From positions 18,073,572-18,137,571 of the forward strand of contig CM064872.1 of assembly GCA_032719365.1 (NCBI GenBank): 64,000 nucleotides of DNA, read 5' to 3'. The notes under the pieces were generated by a model that saw nothing but the letters and a program-made list of their open reading frames with translations, searched no databases and was not told where the DNA came from. Both the position numbers and the translations under genes were made by a program. Positions 47,196 to 58,758 of this stretch are shown here, piece by piece (position 1 is the stretch's first letter; every line of letters starts with the position of its first letter). The DNA comes from Prinsepia uniflora (lineage: Eukaryota; Streptophyta; Magnoliopsida; Rosales; Rosaceae).

Positions 47196-48566
47196 GAATG
47201 ACAAGGATTGATACAAGGTAATCCGTGAGAATCCGCAGTCTCGACGTGTCTCGTCGTTGACTGATCTGTCTAGTTGTGGGAGTCGGTTGTCGATCGTTGT
47301 GGCGATCTAGGATTTTGACGTTATTGTCACGGACACAGTGTCTATCTGGGTCGTGATCTTGATGATTCAGATAGGGGGAGAGTATATCACTCTTACCTTG
47401 GTACGTGAGTCGTAAATGACGGGGTTGAACTTCTTTTCGAAGTGGGGCCCGTATGGTATTCTACTCGGGTGAGTAGGTTTTCACGGTAGTTGAATTTTGT
47501 CAACCTTAGACGTGTGGAGGTTGGATTGGCTTCCCTATGAAGTCAATCAAGTGTTTTGAGCGGGTAACCGATAGGTTCGGTTTTGGTGTGTCTTGGTAAA
47601 TGTGAACGAGATTTCGGGATTTGGAATCGAATTTCTGGGTGACGATTCAGGATTCGATTTTGGAACTTGAAAGTATATTTCTGGGTTTGGGTACGGAATG
47701 ATTATTCCAAATGCTAGCTTACGGAATAATGATTTCGGATTCGGATTTGGATAAGAATTAAAATTTGATGTCTGGGCGTGGATCCGGGATTTCTTACGAA
47801 ATTGCGGATTCGGATTCGGAATTGGAACTAGATGTTGGGTGGAGTTTCGATTTGTCTCATGCTGGATTGGGCAAACGTACTCCATTATTGGAACGTGTTT
47901 GGCTATAACCTAGGTGGTTGTAGTCTGGTTATTAGGTAGATGTGTGTACTTCGTACATGGTTCGAGGTACAATACCTTGTAGACTTGTGATGTCTAGTTA
48001 CGTTATACGGGATATACCCGAGGTGTGTTGGTGAACGTGTTGGTAGTCGGATTGGTTCCGATACCATGGGATTGGTTGTGGACCGGACATTACTATGCAA
48101 TGGGTCATGGTAATTCCGATGTGTTTAATTACACACAGGTTGTGTGAAATGTCGGTAAGGGTATTGGTGAGTCGAGTACGTTGGTGGCATGTGTAGCCAC
48201 AAGTGAGTCTAGTGTCAGTTTTCGACTGACAACAACTGTGTGGTGACAGATTGTCAGGATGTGTCAACATAGATTGTTGAGTGGGGTCAGCTGACTCCTA
48301 GTGGGAGTGGGAAAGGAACCGTCAAGTTGTTGCGTCAACGAGAGGGTTGATTTGACAAGTGGTGTCAAATTTGAAACAAGTAGTTTCAGTCATTCGACGG
48401 GGTCGAATGTAATCGTTGCGTTTTGAGTATTAGTGGTACGTTTGGGTGTAGACAAGTTTTGTCTAAGTAGTTGGTGTACGGGTGTACACGTGTTGCGTGG
48501 TCGATTCCACTTTCCACGGGGTGTTTGTGGAATCAGGATAGTCGAGTTTCGAGAGCGAAACTTATT

Positions 48567-48577
48567 AAGGAGGGAAG
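48567..48577 (+). other. Extra polypurine tract copy
   Basis: TTATTAAGGAGGGAAG preceded by GCGAAAC occurs here and again, preceded by CGAAAT, just before the 3' LTR. The 56 bp offset suggests a local duplication of the polypurine-tract region. Confidence 0.65.
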
Positions 48578-48622
48578 TACGTTGAGATTAGATCGGTTGG
48601 AATTTCGAGGACGAAATTTATT

Positions 48623-48635
48623 AAGGAGGGAAGAT
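48623..48635 (+). other. Polypurine tract before the 3' LTR
   Basis: AAGGAGGGAAGAT lies immediately before the TG of the LTR at 48636. It would prime plus-strand synthesis. The hairpin AATTTCG-agga-CGAAATT is at 48601-48618. Confidence 0.9.
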
Positions 48636-51600
48636 TGTAACGACCCGTCCCGAATTCCGGGATTAGATTAGTCACTAATCTTGATTGGCGAGGTTGAACG
48701 GTGGTTAGTAGGGCGGAATCGGACAAATTGTGCAAAATGACCGTTTTGCCCCTGGTCGTGGGCAAAATGTTGACTTTTTGTTCGGTGCGGTCAAATGGAC
48801 TTTGACCGATGACCGTGACGTAGTTCGGGACGTCACGAGTTCATAGACAGGTGGCACGTTCGATTCCGAATTCCGTAGAGAAAGTTATGGTGTTCGGAAG
48901 TTGAGGGGTATTTTGGTAATTTGGCTTGTTAGGGGCCAAATGTTGACTTTTTGATCGGGAGGTCCGATGGGCGAGGGCCAAGGACCGTTACGTAGGTCTC
49001 GTCGATACGAATCCAACGACGGGCGGCATGCCGAAATCGGAGATCCGATGACGAAGTTATGGTCAAGGACGTAAAACGCGATTAACCGAGACTCGGAATA
49101 AAATAATAATATAATAATAAAATCTGATTACTTTACCCAATTCAGGGATCCTTGATGAATGACACATGTCATAATCTCCTTCCTTCCCTAATTCAGGGAT
49201 CCTTGCTGGCCATTTACATTAATTAATCTTTTCCTCCCCTCAAATCCTCACCATCCATTCAAACCACAGCTTGAATCCCAGCCCTTGATCTCATCTTCCT
49301 TTATTTCTTAAACCCTCAGAACACATTCCTCTCACTTTCATTTTCTCTCAAAACCGTGAGCACGGTTTCCTTCCAAGAACAAACACCACCACATCTCAGC
49401 CTCAACCCATGCACCAGACACGTCCAGACAGACCCCAGCCACCTCCAGACGACGGCCACCACCACCACGGCCGCCCTGCACGGCCGGAAACCACCCAGAC
49501 CCGAGAGGAACCCGATCGGCCCAAAATTGTCCAACCATCCAAACCTTCATATCTGGGCTCGAACAAACGCAGGGATTGGTAAACTGGAACCTTAGGACGA
49601 CTCAGACCACGACTGGACGGGCCACGGCGGCGCCACGGCGGCGGTAAGTCTGAAAAACCGTGAAGACCCGATTTACTTCCCTGCTTCGAAACGTCCGTTT
49701 TTGACGTTGATATTGTTTGTTTGTTTTTGAGACATGTCCTAGGAACCTAAACGACCATTTTGGACCATGAACCACAGCCGGAATCTCGACGAGTCGCCGG
49801 AGAGGATGACCTGAGTCCTCAGCCGCTTTTCCCGTCAGTTTTCAGGTAGTTTAATCCACCTAAAAATGAGTTTGGATGTCACAGAACCGTAGAGGAGGTT
49901 ATGACGAGTCCATAGGATCAAACCGCATCAAAAATGGTGGTCTGGAACTCGATCTGTGATCGGGTCAAGCCGCGGGTCGACGGCGACCCGGTTACAGACC
50001 CGGTTTCAGAACCCGGTTACTGTAGCATGACGTCATCAATGTTGACCTGAGTGTTGACCTGGCGCGTGGGGGCGCGTGAAGGGTATTTTGGGGAAACTTC
50101 CAACATGACTTTTAATCTATTCGATGTAACGGACATTTTGGAATTGGTTTCGTGTCGATCGGACACCGTCTCGATAGTGTTCGGGATGTCCGAAGGTTTT
50201 AAATCAAGTTTAAAAATAAGTAAAAATTCGGGAAAATTACGGGACTTTGATAGGATGTTAATAATGAGGTTAGTGACCCTCTAATGTGATTTGGACAGGA
50301 TTGGGAGTCCCGGTGATAGTGGTGTGGCCCGGGAGGGCCGGTGGCACGCATATCGAGGCACACGGTTAAAACGGTCTGTGAGTGGACTTTGGTTTTATAA
50401 ATCTTATGCATGCTTAAATGTGTTATATGGTTTATATACATGATTTCTATGATGGTATTTGTGAGCATTGATTTTGGGTATGTTGCACGTATTTCGAGGT
50501 GTTTTCCGTATTTCACGTATATCGGGATTAACGGTTTATTTGTGGTTTTGCGTGTTTGTGGTTAAATAAATAATATGATAAAATGGTTTTTATATTGGAA
50601 AGATGAATTCGGGCTTGAGGCCCACTTGTTTTGGAAATCTCGGACTTGGAGTCCATTTGAGTACGTAAGTCGGGCTGCGGGCCCAGTTGGTTTACAAATC
50701 GGGCCGTGGGCCCAGTGGTTCATAAAGTCGGGCATGAGGCCCAGTTGGATTTAAATGATGATTTCGGGCCAGGGGCCCTATATTTAATAAATGAGGTTTC
50801 GGGTTAGGGACCCTAAATGGAAATGTGTTGTTTTATGGGAATTCGGGCAGGGCCCATTGTGATGTTGTGAAATGAATTAATAAAAACTGTTTTTCCATAT
50901 ACCATCTGTACACATGGATATATGATGGTCTCCTCCAGATGTCTGGGACACTGGGGAAGTCACGGTGCATTGCCTGTGAAGGGTCACCATACGGAGCAGC
51001 CGGACCGTATGATGACTCAGGAGCAGGATTGCTATGATTGACGTCAGGGACGTCAGACATCAGGGATGTCAGATATATGGACCCGGAGAGACCCCGGGCA
51101 GCACGCGTAGCTTATGAAACCGTGAGACATGACGTCAGGGACGTCTAGCATCAGGGATGCTGGTGATGGTAATGGTAAAATACGATTTAATGAAATGGCT
51201 TTCCGGGTGGATTTATGATTGTGTGATTTTAATGAATTAATGTTCATTTATGGTAATGGGTGGTGACCCACATGGTCGTATATGTATGGTGGTGGTATTC
51301 CACGGTTTTGGGCTGAGTTCCCACACTTGGTTTTTGGTTAACGGTTTTTGGGCTAAGGCCCTAAGGGCTCGGTTGAGCAAACGTTTTGGTTACTGGTTTT
51401 TGTGGCATGCATACGTTTTTATTGGAGGGCATAAATGTCTTATAAATGTATTTGATGAACTTACTGGTTTTTGTCCACTCACAGCTTTTGGTTTTAATGC
51501 CCTTCAGGTTGATCACGGATGCGATTGCAGCAGAGACTGGGACATTGCATACCTCCTCCATCGATCCTTGCGCACTCTGGATGCCCCGTTTGGGCAGTGA

Positions 51601-51691
51601 TTCTTGGTTATCCCTTGTCTAACACCCCTTGTTGGACGGGAGCAGGGCATATTCCATGTTAATCCCGGGTGGATTGGGATGGGTCCTGTCA
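48636..51691 (+). repeat. 3' LTR of the LARD-like element
   Basis: Nearly identical to the 5' LTR. Differences found by eye: one extra T near 48785, A instead of G near 49775 and C instead of T near 49987. Terminal hairpin at 51617-51637. Confidence 0.95.
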
Positions 51692-52440
51692 TCTAAAGCC
51701 CTCCTCGATGTTGAGACACGATATCCGAAGTTTGAAAAGTTGATTTTGGCATTACTGGTTACCACAAAGAAGTTGAGACCATACTTTCAAGCTCACCGGG
51801 TAATCGTCATGACAGAGTATCCACTCTGTTCATTACTTCATGCACCTGATGCATCAACACGAGTAATGAAATGGGCCATAGAGTTGAGTCAGCATGATTT
51901 GTTATATCATCCTAGAACAGCCGTCAAAGGCTAAGCCTTGGCAGATTTTTTATGGAGTTCACACCAGCATCACTAGAAGGAAGTAATGGCAATAAGCTTG
52001 GCAAAGCCCCCAGGGCCGTCGACACGTCTTTGTCACAAGATCATGACAACAGTTCCTCTTCTCTATAACCCTCAACTTCAAACCCTCTATGGAAGCTCTT
52101 TGTTGATGGTTCCTCGAACTAGAAGGGGGTAGGAGCGGGGATTGTTCTCATCACTCCTGATGGCTCAATAGTGGAGCAAGCAGTACAGTTTGGATTCAAA
52201 GCCTCTAACAATGAAGCGGAGTAAAAAAACTCGCTATTCATTCGGATTCACAACTGATCACTAACCAATTGATCGGTAAATATGCTGCGCGAGATGCAAG
52301 GATGCTCAGATAGAACAACAAGGTCTAGGAAATGCTTGCTTTTTCTCGGTTTTCACTTTTCATTAACTTCCCCGAGTTGAAAATGCACAAGAAGATGCGT
52401 TGGACAATCTAGTGTCATCGCTTAACTATTGATTTAGGCG
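51692..52440 (+). pseudogene. Tat RNase H (rest) and second RNase H-like domain
   Basis: From 51697 the RNase H frame resumes: KALLDVETRYPKFEKLILAL, KKLRPYFQAHRVIVMTEYPL and VMKWAIELSQHDLLYHPRTA, ending near 51934. At about 52080-52230 a second RNase H-like stretch reads LWKLFVDGSSN, stop, KGVGAGIVLITPDGSIVEQ, then SNNEAE and another stop. That is the extra, archaeal-type RNase H known from Tat elements. It is damaged by stops and a probable deletion. Confidence 0.8.
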
Positions 52441-53711
52441 CTCAATCCCCATTGTGTATCTCGAGCAGCGAAGTATTGATGTTAAGGAGATTGAAGTACG
52501 ACAACTTGATTCATCTCCGAATTGGCAGGACCCTTTTATCAACTACCTGGAACATGGAACATTGCCTGATGCTCGATTAGAGGCTCATAAAATCCAGATG
52601 AATGTTGCACGGTACCATGTCAAAAAAGGTCGACTTTTTTGAAAAAGCTTCACAGGACCAAACCTGCTATGCTTGAAGCATCCTGAAACATTGAAAGTCT
52701 TGACTGAGATTTATGAAGGACATTGTGGGAATCATTCTGGTGGAAGATCGGCTCAAAAGACGCTTAGTGCAGGATTTTACTAGCCCACTCTACGCTAGGA
52801 AGCTCTGCAATATGCCCAGAAATGCGACAATTGTCAAAGGTTCAAGCCTAACCAATTGGCGCCACCAGAAGAATTGCATGCGCAGACGAGCCCTTGGCCA
52901 TTCATGCAATGGGGAATTGATATCGTTGGACCACTTCCAAGCAAAAAGTATTTGATTGTTGCCACTGACTACTTCACCAAATGGGTGGAAGGGAAGGTCT
53001 TGGCCACCATAACTCAGGCCGATGTTCCAAAATTCATCTGGAGACAGGTTATCTGCCGATTTGGACTTCCCAAGGTCATTCTAACAGACAATGGAACTCA
53101 GTTCACTGGCGCCATAATCAACGAGTTTTTTGAGTCTTTGAAGATCAAGCATTTCACTTCAACTGCATATTACCCCCAGGGTAATGGCCAAGCTGAAGCT
53201 TCAAACATGACGATCCTCAACTGTATCAAGAAGTGACTCGATGATAAGAAAAGCCAGTGGCATGAAGAGTTGGATGGCAAGCTCTGGGCTTACCACACCA
53301 CTCCGCGTCGTGCAACGGGAGAGTCTCCATTCACCCTTGCATATGGCACCGAAGCTGTCATTCCATCACATGTTGTTGTTCCAGCACCCTTTACCGAGCT
53401 CGGTGATCTAGTAGTCAACTTCATCGCTCTGAGAACTTCACTTGATCTCAACGAGGAATTATGAGAGCAAGTGGTGAAGCGCATCTTCAGCTACCAGCAG
53501 CAAGTGAGAAGTTCCTGCAACAAGAAGACTCGAATCCGACACTTTCTCCCAGGTGACCTTGTTCTCAAGAAAAATTTTGCAACACCCAGTCGTCCAGGTT
53601 CTCAAAAACTCAAGTCCCTGTGGGAAGTACCCTGCCAAATCTACCAAGTAGGCGGAAAGGGAAGCTAAACCTTAGAAACAATGGACGGAAAATGGTTAGT
53701 GGTTCCATGAA
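52441..53711 (+). pseudogene. Tat integrase
   Basis: The linker (52454-52642) is followed by an HHCC zinc finger at about 52690-52840 (EGHCGNHSGG ... QKCDNCQRF), with a TGG-to-TAG-type stop in FY-stop-PTL. The catalytic core in 52856-53236 has D in WGIDIVGPLP, D in LTDNGTQF and E in GNGQAEASN, so the D,D-35-E triad is intact. A TGA follows KK at 53234-53236, then HEELDGKLWAYHTTPRRATG (53260-53320) and the C-terminal region to RIRHFLPGDLVLKKN and WEVPCQIYQVG. Stops at 53462 and 53666 disable it. Confidence 0.9.
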
Positions 53712-53887
53712 TGCTCATCACCTCCGAAAATATTACGTTCCGTACAAACTAGAGCACAAAGCTAAGCTAGTCTTTGACTTGTACTCAATATAGACTTTAT
53801 TTTCAAGAATGATGTATTTAAACTTATCAATAAAGCTATCAAGTCATTCCTAGTTCACCTATGTGCTATTGTACTTTCGGCAAGGTT

Positions 53888-54100
53888 CTCAAAGCCTTCC
53901 TCCGGAAAGCATCCAAAGCCTTCTTCTGGGAAGCACTCAAAGCCTTCATCTCGGAAGCACTCAAAGCATTCCTCCGGGAAGCACCTAACGCCTTCCTTCA
54001 GGAAGAGCTCATAGCTTTCCTCCGGGAGGTAAGCAAAGCTTTATGAAGGAAACACTTAAAGGCTTCCATCAGGAAGCACACTAGGTCTTCCTCTGGGAAG
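53888..54100 (+). repeat. 27 bp tandem repeat after pol (8-9 degenerate units)
   Basis: Units resemble AAAGCCTTCCTCCGGGAAGC plus a variable part. The period is 27 bp, so in one frame (53861-54046) they encode a nine-residue repeat (LKAFLREA-type) with amphipathic character. Tat and Ogre elements often carry tandem repeats between pol and the 3' LTR. Coding use is unproven. Confidence 0.8.
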
Positions 54101-54538
54101 TATTTCTAAAGCCTCCTAACTCGAAGCGCTCGAGCTTTCCAATAAAGAATTTCAAGCCTTCAGTTAGAAAGAGAAAAAGCCCTTCCCTGAAGGTAACATA
54201 CCAAATACTTAATCATCCAACACTTCAAGTTATTTAGAACCCGTCATTGCACACCCATGATTGCAGTGGGGGCATATGAATGAATTCGTTCCAGCACGTT
54301 GTATAGAGTTCATTTCGACACATTGCCAAGCATTTGAAAGTGTTCACTTCAACACATTAAAAAGTGGATAAAAGAAAGTTAACACTTGCATTCCAACAAT
54401 TGGTCCAACAATTCAGCATAAAAGATTTTCTTATTTATTCATTTGGAGGGTGTTTGGAAAATCACATATCGATTGCTCGCACTGGCTATTCACTATTGGA
54501 ATGAAAAATACAAACATAAGGAAAATGATGTAAAGAAA

Positions 54539-56372
54539 CTACATGTGCATGTCTTCAAAACCCATTGTTTTTCTGAATTCTTCCCACTCTTCTGTTGAAA
54601 GTAGGGAAGCGTCGTTAAACAATGATTCGGCAGTCTCAAGGGCACCTTCATTTCTAGTCTCTGGCCCAAGCTCTGGTTCAGGTTCTAGTGCAAGCTCATA
54701 CTCTTTCTCCAGCACTGGTTCCCGCTCTTTGGTGGTGATCCCACTGCAACTTGCCATGTCCAACTTTTGCGCCTCATGCTCTTTTTGGCACAAAGTTGTG
54801 GGGCCATGTGGTGGTAGCGAATGGTCGTGTCTCTGAAACCTTTCAATCTTCAGATTTTGGACTTCCATCTCCAACAGTTTGATTTTCTCATTTGAATCCT
54901 GCAAATGTCTGCGCAGCAAAGTGACCTCGTTTAGGGCAACGTCTCGCTCATTCTCTATCAGCATCCTCTCTAGTCGGCTTGTCTCCAGCTCGCCCACTTT
55001 TCCCTCCAATGTATGGATTCTTCAGACCAAGGCTTCGTTGTTCCGTCTAGAGTGATCTCGAGCTTCTCGAAGGCGTATGCATTCACTGTTCATCCGTTTG
55101 TTTTCAACTTCCAAACTGGCATTTCCACGAAGCATGTCAACCAACTTGCGGGTCCTAGCTTTCGCAATCCTAAGGTCTTGAACTACCTTGTCATAAGTTC
55201 CTTGTGGCACAGTTTTTTCAGTTTCCTCTGCTAGGATGAGGGGCAACTATCGCATCAAGGGTCTTGGATGATGACTGCGTCTCCTCCACTAATCGATCTG
55301 GGCTTTCATCTCTCAAGGCTTCAATCACATCAGAGTAAGTAGGAATTGCCTTCAGCTTCTTAGGATGTTTGGCTGAATCCTCACAGGGACCATATGAGGC
55401 TTTGCGCTTGCTCGATGATTCTGCAGGACTAGAGCGTCTAGGCTTGGAAGAAGCCTGATGATCATGTTTTCTCTCCAAAAAGGAAATGGGCTTCTGTTTG
55501 TTATTCTTCTTCTGGGTAACAGGTTTTTTCAAATGCGACGGATCACTCAGCCAGTCTTTGATTAGGCTGTCAGAAGGCCTCCCACCGTCCATCTTTTTGA
55601 GATCAGGATGACCTTCAAAACCGATGTACAACTCATCGAACATGTGGAAGTGCAAGGGAATCCTCAGGTTCGGGGAGGCATGTTTATCCCATGCGCCTCC
55701 TATTTCAATGCGGTTGAATCTATATGTGTTGTCATCAAACTCTGTCCTAAAAAATAGCTCCACCTTCGGAAACAACTCGAGAAAGCCGACCATCGGTAAT
55801 TCCATTGTGCGACGCAGAGTAACAATGCCAGAATTCATCTTCAGCGAGTCCCAATCCAAAGAATTTATTCAGCTTCTTGAAGCACATGATGTGTAGATAG
55901 GCATCGACGTCCTGTTGAGCAGGTCTGCATCCCATCCGGCCAATAATCTTGGAGAAGAACTTCGAGAACGGGAATTTAAAACCCCACCCAATGATCAGAT
56001 GGTGGAATTTAGTCCATCGACCGCCAGCAGGGTTTTTTCCTCTTCCATGATTAAGAGCCTTCATGGAGGAACATCTGTCGCCAAGCTCCAAGAAAACGTC
56101 GTCCAGAAAGGAAATCTGATTACTAGTTTTCCACTCCATGATGTCTTCAAGTTTCTCAAACTCCATGTCCTTCCCCCAGAATGGACTTTGGCTGCGAGAA
56201 CCGCCACGCTCTCATAGTGCGATTTTACCGGACCGATCCAGAAGAGCACCTTGACACATCTTAAAGCGAATGCCTTGGAAAAGTGGTAGAAACCGCCTTT
56301 CGGATAGTTGCCAACTGATATTCAGAACCCCCGAAGTAGATAAAAACGTGAAGCTGCGAAGGAAAACCATCT
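54539..56372 (-). pseudogene. Antisense ORF of the Tat element (coiled-coil, possibly plant-mobile-domain-like)
   Basis: Minus-strand reading in four to five pieces. At about 56372-56175 are IYFGGSEYQ then PKGGFYHFSKAFALRCVKVLFW. 56166-55860 has HHLIIGWGFKFPFSKFFSK and YLHIMCFKKLNKFFGL. 55859-55218 has MNSGIVTLRRTMELPMVGF and IPLHFHMFDELYIGFEG, then a Lys/Ser-rich stretch. 55246-55022 and 55009-54539 form a heptad-rich coiled coil (VALNEVTLLRRHLQDSNEKI) and an acidic EPELGPE-type tail. Frameshifts lie near 56175, 55858, 55240 and 55015. The whole would be about 570-600 residues. Antisense ORFs between pol and the 3' LTR are a known Tat trait; the protein's role is unknown. TATA-like AT repeats lie just upstream on the minus strand, near 56380-56460. 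Confidence 0.7.
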
Positions 56373-56519
56373 TGGGTTAAATATATATTTATATATGGTT
56401 ACTTTAATAAATAAAGTTAACTAAATAAATAAATATATATATATATAAACTAAATATATATAGGACCTACGAAAAAGCTACAACAACATATACAAAAATA
56501 AAAAAAAAGCAGGGCGAAT

Positions 56520-57260
56520 CAGGTGGCGCCATGTGGCGGCAGCAGAGTTCCTGCAAGGATCCGATCGAACGCCCCCTCGGTCACCAACCCATCGTGACAG
56601 CCGAACCAGAGCCCGCCACGCGGCTCGTTCTAGCACGCTCACCAACAGCCTTGGGGCCCATTTATGTCCCTCTGCTCCGCGTACGCCATTTGGCGCATTC
56701 TACGCGTAGCTTCCGACCACGTGCCGCTTTCTGCACGGTCCACCCTGACGAACGCGGGCCCATCTCCACCTCGCATCAACCGATGCCATCCATATGGCAA
56801 GCACCTGCGCGTCACAGACAGACCGATTTCTGGCAAGCACCGGTGCCATCTTTTGTTCCACCACATGGAGCCCGCCACGTGGCGCTAGTTGCTCAGCTAA
56901 TTCGACAAGCTCAGCAACTCCAGCAATTGACTCCTGACGCGTGGTGAGGTTTTTGTGGCACTAACAGAACCGCATTAAATGCGGGTCTGCCTACCTGCTC
57001 ACCAATTGGTCACGTCGCGCCTGGCCCATCAGAGAGTACAGCACACATGCGCGCCTAGCTTCTCTCAAGTCGACGTGCAGTTGGCCATTTTACAGCCTCT
57101 GTCCACGTGTGACGCAGACGCGCCAGACGCCACCACGAGTTCTTCAGATTTTTCCAGTTGCACCCAATTTTCTTGCTTCAATCGCGAGTTTCAACGTGGC
57201 CTTTGGGATGACAAGTCCAGGAAAAATTATTCCCCAACCGAATCCAACAATTTGGATTAG
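56520..57260 (-). other. GC-rich block upstream of the antisense ORF
   Basis: GC-rich DNA with repeated GCCACGTGGCG or GCCACGCGG-like words (near 56532, 56612 and 56872-56884), including CACGTGG G-box cores. Open frames on both strands reflect base composition. As the block lies upstream of the antisense ORF it may hold that ORF's promoter; this is inference. Confidence 0.4.
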
Positions 57261-57707
57261 TATGAGGGACCGAGACACACCACTACAATGACTTCACAAC
57301 ACGCCACCAAAAAAAAAATACATAAAATAAACAAGGGAAAATTCAGATTTACCTGATGTGTGGACTTCTTCTCTAGTCAATTCTCCCTCTCTTCCAAAGC
57401 AGACGAAGTAAAGGTAAGATTAGACCTGTCCTGCTCACAACTATTTAAATAAAAAAAGGGAGCCACGTCGGTATTCAATTTCATTTAATCTCATTAAAAC
57501 TGAATTTTTTCCGTTTAATTAAAATGAATTTCATTTAATTACACAACTGAAATTTATTCGGTTAAAAATTCCAGTAAATCACATTAAATTGAAATTTATT
57601 CTGTTTACCTAAAATAAATCTCATTTAGTAAAAGTTGACTAAATTTTTTCCATAAAAACTTAGTTCAAAATAAAAATGGCAACATTTCTCACTCCAACAC
57701 AAATATT

Positions 57708-57738
<31 letters not shown>

Positions 57739-57893
57739 ATGTGTACATATATATGTCTAATATGAGTATACCTTACTAATTTATTTACAAGCTCAATGCT
57801 TTTCCACAACATGAAGAAAGAGTAAAAATAAAAGAAGTCCAAGAATGCACATCCCTTCAGATTCCCTGAATTCCGAAACGATGTGGAGGCATT
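57261..57893 (+). other. AT-rich 3' untranslated region of the Tat element
   Basis: No coding sequence. Degenerate repeats of AATTTCATTTAATT and related words lie at 57470-57620, and a (GTATAT)n microsatellite at about 57708-57757. No strong polypurine tract is visible directly before the 3' LTR. Confidence 0.55.
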
Positions 57894-58477
57894 TGTGGAA
57901 TCCAAAATTTTCCTAAAATCGTGGAGATGTCACGTAACCCATAATTCCCAAAATGACTAAACTGCCCCTGACATTAATGCTAATCACTTGAAAACACTCA
58001 CACATTAAATAATTTATTTACCAGCTAAATACGTTATTTAATCGGGTTAAAATCTCTGTAATATTAATATTCTCCCCAAGAGTTAATTATCATTATTCTT
58101 AGTAACGGACAATTAGTATTAATATTAAAACACAATAATTTTCATTATTACCATGATGAGCCATTATTATAATTATTAAATAAATATATTTTATTAATAA
58201 TATATTATTTATTAATTAGAAATTCAACCGACCAATAAGAAAGCTCCGAGACTCCCAAAATTTTCCTATAAATAGCGGAGCACATTTTCATTTTCAAGGT
58301 ACGTCGATTCTTCGCTTCGAAATATATCATTTTCCTTTCTCAAAGTTGACTTTGGTATTAGAGTGTTTTTGGTCGAACAACCTCCCGGGTAATCGATCGA
58401 GACAACGATAGCTAATTATTTTCTATTTGCAGGAATTGTGAGATCTTTTCGCAGCAGGTTTGATTTTTGATTCAACA
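57894..58477 (+). repeat. 3' LTR of the Tat element (584 bp)
   Basis: It starts TGTGGAATCCAAAATT and ends TTTTGATTCAACA. TATA motif CCTATAAATAGC at 58265-58276. It contains about 160 bp (roughly 57955-58140) missing from the 5' LTR. Clear divergence from the 5' LTR points to an old insertion. Confidence 0.85.
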
Positions 58478-58758
58478 TCGTGCACATCAGCAGCTCTAAA
58501 TTTGCAGTAGATCGAGAAGGTTCAAGAAATGATGATGATGGTCTGGTTGAGAGTGAGGATGGGGTGGAAGATGTTGGAGAGGGCTGCTAGCTAGGTGAGA
58601 TCTCGGGTGGTGAATAGTATTGGTGGTGGTGTGAATAGTGATGTACCTAGAGATTGATGGTGGAAATGTGTAGCAGGTCTTCTCATTTTTAGAATGGCAC
58701 GCGATTGAACTTGTATTTAATCCTAATTCAACTCGTCTCCAGCTCTTCTTATTTAGAT

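Larger units (their letters stand above)
45352..48622 (+). other. Non-coding internal region of the LARD-like element
   Basis: No long conserved frame. The region is rich in short inverted repeats. Examples are GCTG..GCAGC at 45568-45582, AGGTTC/GAACCT at 45584-45598, CATCGG/CCGATG at 45663-45680, a nested pair at 46032-46085 and 8 bp stems at 48350-48370, 48391-48409 and 48503-48534. A (GGTACTAGTGCT)-like simple repeat lies at 46270-46380. Confidence 0.8.
42282..51691 (+). mobile_element. Young non-coding LTR retrotransposon (LARD-like), TSD TCTAA
   Basis: A 9,410 bp element with LTRs of 3,055 and 3,056 bp around a 3,299 bp internal region. It has a tRNA-Met primer binding site 3 bp after the 5' LTR and a polypurine tract before the 3' LTR, and perfect TSDs. 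The internal region has no intact gag or pol, only faint protease-like remains, so it must be moved by proteins from elsewhere. Large LTRs with a non-coding centre fit the LARD class. Ends and the GAGGACGAAATTT motif before the polypurine tract point to a gypsy (Tekay/Del-like) ancestor. Its LTRs belong to the same family as solo LTRs A-D. Confidence 0.93.
32664..58477 (+). mobile_element. Tat-lineage Ty3/gypsy retrotransposon with two nested insertions
   Basis: It is bounded by similar LTRs at 32664-33084 and 57894-58477. Between them in order are gag, protease, RT, RNase H, a second RNase H-like region, integrase, a tandem repeat block and an antisense ORF. The CxxHxxxGHxxxxC gag knuckle, the second RNase H-like region and the antisense ORF together fit the Tat lineage. 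It is interrupted by a CACTA element (33436-38623) and an LTR element (42282-51691). Without these it is about 11.2 kb, normal for Tat elements. Stops and frameshifts show it is defective. Flanking 5-mers (GCCTG, TCGTG) do not match. Confidence 0.88.

Noticed and set aside
54543..54836. Plus-strand 97-codon Ser-rich ORF
   Set aside because: Antisense shadow of the acidic tail of the Tat antisense ORF.
56531..56947. 138-codon plus-strand ORF
   Set aside because: GC-rich, open in several frames, no domain, and within the untranslated part of the Tat element.
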